A stretch of DNA of 64,000 bases from positions 16,491,131 through 16,555,130 of the forward strand of contig WARS01000029.1 of the NCBI GenBank assembly GCA_008933995.1. The letters are read 5' to 3'. Below the pieces are notes generated by a model. It had not been told where the DNA came from, did not search any database, and saw only the letters and a list, made by a program, of their open reading frames with translations. A program made the position numbers and the translations under genes. Source of the stretch: Datnioides undecimradiatus. Its lineage: Eukaryota; Chordata; Actinopteri; Lobotiformes; Datnioididae. Below, piece by piece: positions 1 to 64,000 of the stretch; position 1 is the stretch's first letter; each line of letters starts with the position of its first letter.

Positions 1-300
1 TTTAAGACAGGGATGCACGGTTTTTCCATAAGATGTTTAAATGTCCTTTTAAACACCACTTGTCCTTAAACAAAAGTACTTCCAGTGTTCATATTACACT
101 AAGAAACGTAATATAGCAACATATCATGAGCTCAGTCATAACCATCTATACTTGTTACATCAAGACAATATGGGGAATCATTTCTTCCATGTGTGCAAAC
201 ATGCTGAAAACCTGTCCTCGTTGGTGAAACTCAAAATCCCCCAAATTTGAGTCTTTTTAGGGGAAAATAACACACTGACTAATGCCAGCTCTGGCAACAG
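1..300. other. upstream flank, no feature recognised
   Basis: AT-rich single-copy-looking sequence upstream of the ssbp gene. I see no conserved reading frame, RNA gene, TATA box in a convincing position, or repeat. It may hold distal promoter elements, or lie between ssbp and its unseen upstream neighbour. Confidence 0.4.
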
Positions 301-543
301 TCGTTAAGTGCACAACCTGTACCCGGCATGCCTTTCCCCATCTTCCCCCCTTCTCTCCTCATGTTTCTGAGGTCAGTAAACAAGAAGTGTGTGTTTCCCT
401 TTAAGGAGCCCCCACCGTTTGCAGAGCGGAGGGAGGAGGGGCAGGTCTGCGGAACAGCGGCTGAGGAGGGAAAAAAAAAAAAAAAATCCAACAGAGGACG
501 GTTTCAAGTCCCCCCAATAGAAACTGTGCCTGATTTGTGGCCA

Positions 544-558
544 ATGTTGGAGATGTAA
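544..558 (+). other. possible minimal upstream ORF (4 codons)
   Basis: ATG at 544, a second in-frame ATG at 553 and TAA at 556 encode Met-Leu-Glu-Met. It is relevant only if transcription starts upstream of 544, which the nearby CCAAT boxes make uncertain. Confidence 0.25.
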
Positions 559-672
559 AAAAAAAAAAAAAGAAAGAGAAAGAGAGGGAGGGAGAGGAGA
601 GAGAAGGAGGAGGGAGAAGAGAGGAGGAGGGGGAGGAGGAGGAGGAGGAGAAGGGGAGGGGGGGAGGAAAAA
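557..672. repeat. 116-nt uninterrupted polypurine (GA/GGA-rich) tract
   Basis: Every base from 557 to 672 is A or G. The tract begins with a 15-base A run, passes through GA-rich sequence, and ends in GGA repeats and short G runs. It is 93 bp upstream of the start codon. Such tracts can form triplex (H-DNA) or G-rich structures and are length-variable. Confidence 0.9.
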
Positions 673-688
673 CACTAAAGGGGTAGCT

Positions 689-724
689 ATGGAGATGGAG
701 CGTTTTCCTGGCTGCTTTCTTTGA
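689..724 (+). other. possible upstream ORF (11 codons)
   Basis: ATG at 689 with a second in-frame ATG at 695 (purine-rich context) and stop TGA at 722-724, 41 nt before the main start codon. It does not overlap the main ORF, so reinitiation would be possible. It lies in the 5'UTR if transcription starts in the purine tract or earlier. Confidence 0.35.
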
Positions 725-765
725 CAGGTGTTGAGTGGGGCAAAAGTCTTAAAACAGAATCCAGC

Positions 766-61847
<61,082 letters not shown>

Positions 61848-62203
61848 GTAAGAAAAAGGACTTTCTCGCTGACTTCATCCCTCATCCACCCCTACCGTCA
61901 CCCATCACACGCCCCCGACTGCTCCCCTGCCCCTCCCACAGCCACCGCTAAGCCTATCCTTCTGTCTCCTCCTCCTTTTTTAGCCTCTTTAGCTGTCCTA
62001 ATCCCTGTCCAGATGTGTTCCCTCCTCTGTCTCCCAGCCTTCGTCCCATATGTCCCTGCTCTGCTTGTTAACTCCTGGTGCTCTGCGTGACGCTGCAGAT
62101 ACCGTTAACTGACTCCAAAAGAGTTTTTATGTTGCTTTGTGTCTGCCCAAATATTAAATGCAGCTTTAGTGAGTAAGTGAAAGTGCAAGTAGATGTTTTG
62201 CAT

Positions 62204-62272
62204 AGGAGAGGAGAGGAAAGGAAAGGAAAGGAGAGGAGAGGAGGAGGAGAGGAGAGGAGAAGAGAGAGGAAG
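62204..62272. repeat. 69-nt uninterrupted polypurine (GGAGA/GGAAA) tract
   Basis: Every base is A or G, with an approximate 5-bp period (GGAGA, GGAAA). Confidence 0.92.
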
Positions 62273-62516
62273 TTATTTTCTCTGGTTTGTGTTGCTTCAC
62301 TAATTCCTCCTGTCATCACTGTTCTCTGAAGGCTGTCTTTGAGGCTGACGAGGTCACACACACACTCTCTCTGTCTGTTCCCATCGCTCTCCCCTTTCTC
62401 TTTCATAAATACACACACACACAAACACACACAAGCCTTATTTGACACCTTGACACGCATTAAACTAGCAACACTTAAAATATCTGCACACCCAAAGACA
62501 GCAGTGGATGAAGGAC

Positions 62517-62998
62517 TCTGATCTTTTCTTTAAGTAGAAGTAGTAATACCACACTGTAAAAATACACCTGCATTGAAAATGTTACTTAAGTGAAATTATA
62601 GAAGAATCAGCAATAAAATATACTTACCATAAGCAAAAGCACTCATCATGTAGAATTTAATAAAGCTAGTAAATGTGAAGCTAGTTTAATTTATTTTATA
62701 TATATATTTTACATATTAGTTTACATACTGCTGGGTAGCATGTGCATCTCCCACTGGAGACCAGTAAAGCCTTATTGATATAATGGTACAATAATTTGTT
62801 TATATATTATGGTTTGCATGTTTTGTTAATCTGAACCTGCAAATTAAAACAGTCACTGCAATGGAGGAGAAGTATTAACATCAGAAAGTAGATACTATTT
62901 CCATCTGAAAATGGAAATACTAAAAAAAGTGCAAGTAACTGAATTTGTACTTAAGTATGTTGCTTAAGTAAATGTACTTAGGCTCTTTGCAGCACTGC
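62517..62998. mobile_element. copy of the ACTTAAGTAA-type percomorph repeat
   Basis: TAGAAGTAGTAATACCACAC, CCTGCATTGAAAATGTTACT, TTACTTAAGTGAAATTATAG, AGCAATAAAATATACTTACC and AAAAGCACTCATCATGTAGA at the start; AAAATGGAAATACT, GTGCAAGTAACTGAATTTG, TACTTAAGTATG and TAAGTAAATGTACTTAGG at the end. The order matches a repeat I recall from many percomorph genomes. The ends carry inverted TTAAGTA-type sequence. It is noncoding. Confidence 0.65.
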
Positions 62999-63154
62999 GC
63001 AAAGATATTCACTGCATATGCAGATTTGACATTAGACATTAGATTTATGCTCATCTGAAACGTCTTGGCAACTTTAACCTACTATCAAGACAACAGTGCA
63101 AGAGAAACAGTAGCTGCATGTGAAAATCACCTGCACCTGGAAATTCAGAAATTT

Positions 63155-63475
63155 AAGCTGACATATCTTGTTTGTTTAATCCAGATAAAACTGAAAGAAA
63201 ACACACTTACAGATTTATTATCTTAAGCTGAGCTAACCAGCTGAGACATATGAAGCTGTGCTGTAGCTGTAGCATGTGAGTAGCTTAGGCAGAGTTTGTT
63301 TCCTTTGGCCACAGCCAGGCTAGCTGTTCTCCCCTTTTCCACTCTTTATGCTAAGCTAAGCTAAGCTGAACAGCTGCTGGCTTTAGCTTCATGTTTACCT
63401 TACATGAGACCCAAAAAAAACATGAGAGTAGTATCAATCTTCTCATTTAACCCAAGAAATGTAAGAAAACAAATA
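63155..63475. mobile_element. 3'-biased copy of the GCTTAGCTTAGC-type foldback repeat
   Basis: Contains TCTTGTTTGTTTAATCCAGA, GGCTAGCTGTTCTCCCC, CTCTTTATGCTAAGCTAAGC, GAACAGCTGCTGGCTTTAGC, CATGTTTACC, CATGAGAGTAGTATCAATC and TTCTCATTTAACCC, all in family order. The 5' arm is missing or unrecognisable. Confidence 0.65.
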
Positions 63476-63803
63476 ATTAATAATTAATCTTTATCAGATT
63501 GTCTATACTTTTGATCATTGGACAAAACAAGTGATTTGAAGACACCAGCTCTAACAAACTGTGATGCTAATCTTTTAATCTGAATTGAAATCATCTACAG
63601 ATTAATATAAAGTGATTGTAGCTGTAATGACTGCATGCACACTGTATTTGTTTTTATTTATTTTTTTAATGTTCGCTAGTAAGTATCGTGTATTTTGGAA
63701 AGATCCCTTTGGGCATTCATATGCCTGATGTGTAAATACATACAGAGTGGAACTGTATAGCCGTTTGCCTGCATTGTCTTGCACTAGTTGATTGGCAGCA
63801 TGT

Positions 63804-63825
63804 CGTGTGTGTGTGTGTGTGTGTG
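63804..63825. repeat. (GT)11 microsatellite
   Basis: Pure GT run. Confidence 0.95.
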
Positions 63826-63941
63826 CTAGGGTCGTCGAGAATGTTAATGATGTATGAGAGCAGTGAGCAGGCCAGGGAGAAAAGCTATCTGATGGTGTTG
63901 CATGAGTGACATTGCTTTCCATAAATAGACCCTGTGTGCAT

Positions 63942-63988
63942 GACAGGCAGGCAGACAGGCAGGCAGACAGGCACGCAGACAGACAGAG
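63942..63988. repeat. (CAGG/CAGA)n tetranucleotide array
   Basis: Alternating GCAGG and GCAGA tetramers near the window edge; it may continue beyond 64000. Confidence 0.85.
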
Positions 63989-64000
63989 CGATGGACAGAC

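Larger units (their letters stand above)
301..765 (+). promoter_or_regulatory. probable promoter and 5'UTR of the ssbp gene
   Basis: This segment lies directly before the start codon at 766. Two CCAAT boxes sit at 514-518 and 541-545, 27 bp apart, and no TATA box is seen. NF-Y boxes usually lie some 60-100 bp upstream of the start site, which would put transcription initiation within or just after the purine tract at 557-672. A start further upstream cannot be excluded. An acceptor-like pyrimidine stretch ending in AG at 725-726 leaves open a spliced 5'UTR. Promoter-proximal sequence continues into intron 1, where CpG dinucleotides are locally more frequent up to about 1420. The start site is inferred, not seen. 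Confidence 0.45.
61848..64000 (+). other. intron 5, 5' part (continues beyond the window)
   Basis: Begins GTAAGA. The first 240 bp are C/T-rich and open in the frame of exon 5. A purine run (62204), two repeat copies (62517 and 63155), a GT array (63804) and a CAGG/CAGA array at the end follow. No further ssbp exon is seen before 64000. Confidence 0.8.

Overview
The window is vertebrate nuclear DNA, almost certainly from a ray-finned fish of the percomorph type. Reasons: five short GT-AG exons separated by kilobase introns, a very high density of (GT)n/(CA)n microsatellites, and degraded copies of several interspersed repeats that I recognise from percomorph genomes. I could not run a repeat library, so family membership is from memory.

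Only one gene is supported. It is the 5' part of a plus-strand gene of the nuclear SSBP/SSDP family (SSBP2/3/4, partners of LDB1; not mitochondrial SSBP1). Five coding exons join in frame: 766-821, 11493-11565, 15880-15941, 24297-24381 and 61758-61847. They encode the first 122 residues: the LisH/LUFS domain that binds LDB1, then the start of the Pro/Gly/Met-rich tail. Residue choices (MYAKGKG start, APDRRE, PSPVMG) favour ssbp4 over ssbp2 and ssbp3. The remaining exons lie beyond position 64000.

Layout. 1-765: upstream flank and probable promoter/5'UTR, with two CCAAT boxes, a 116-nt uninterrupted purine run and two short upstream ORFs. 822-11492: intron 1, with an HNF4-type DR1 motif and one repeat copy. 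11566-15879: intron 2, with a complete foldback-type repeat and one GGCTGCAAC-type repeat. 15942-24296: intron 3, with G/C-rich tracts, microsatellites and a phased triple CCAAT cluster. 24382-61757: intron 4, about 37 kb with no second gene visible. It holds the largest GT array, an inverted pair of repeats, a G-quadruplex cluster next to a 310-bp pyrimidine tract, a cluster of TAATTA homeodomain cores, an RFX-type X-box, two hairpins and several repeats. 61848-64000: start of intron 5, with two more repeats.

The gene product is an adaptor in LDB1/LIM-homeodomain and Wnt-enhanceosome complexes. The most testable ideas are regulatory: phased NF-Y sites in intron 3 and a TAATTA cluster in intron 4, the latter suggesting possible feedback from LIM-homeodomain factors. 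No CRISPR, operon, phage, viral, tRNA or rRNA feature was seen, and no novel protein system is visible. Most open frames in the introns are translated microsatellites or pyrimidine tracts.
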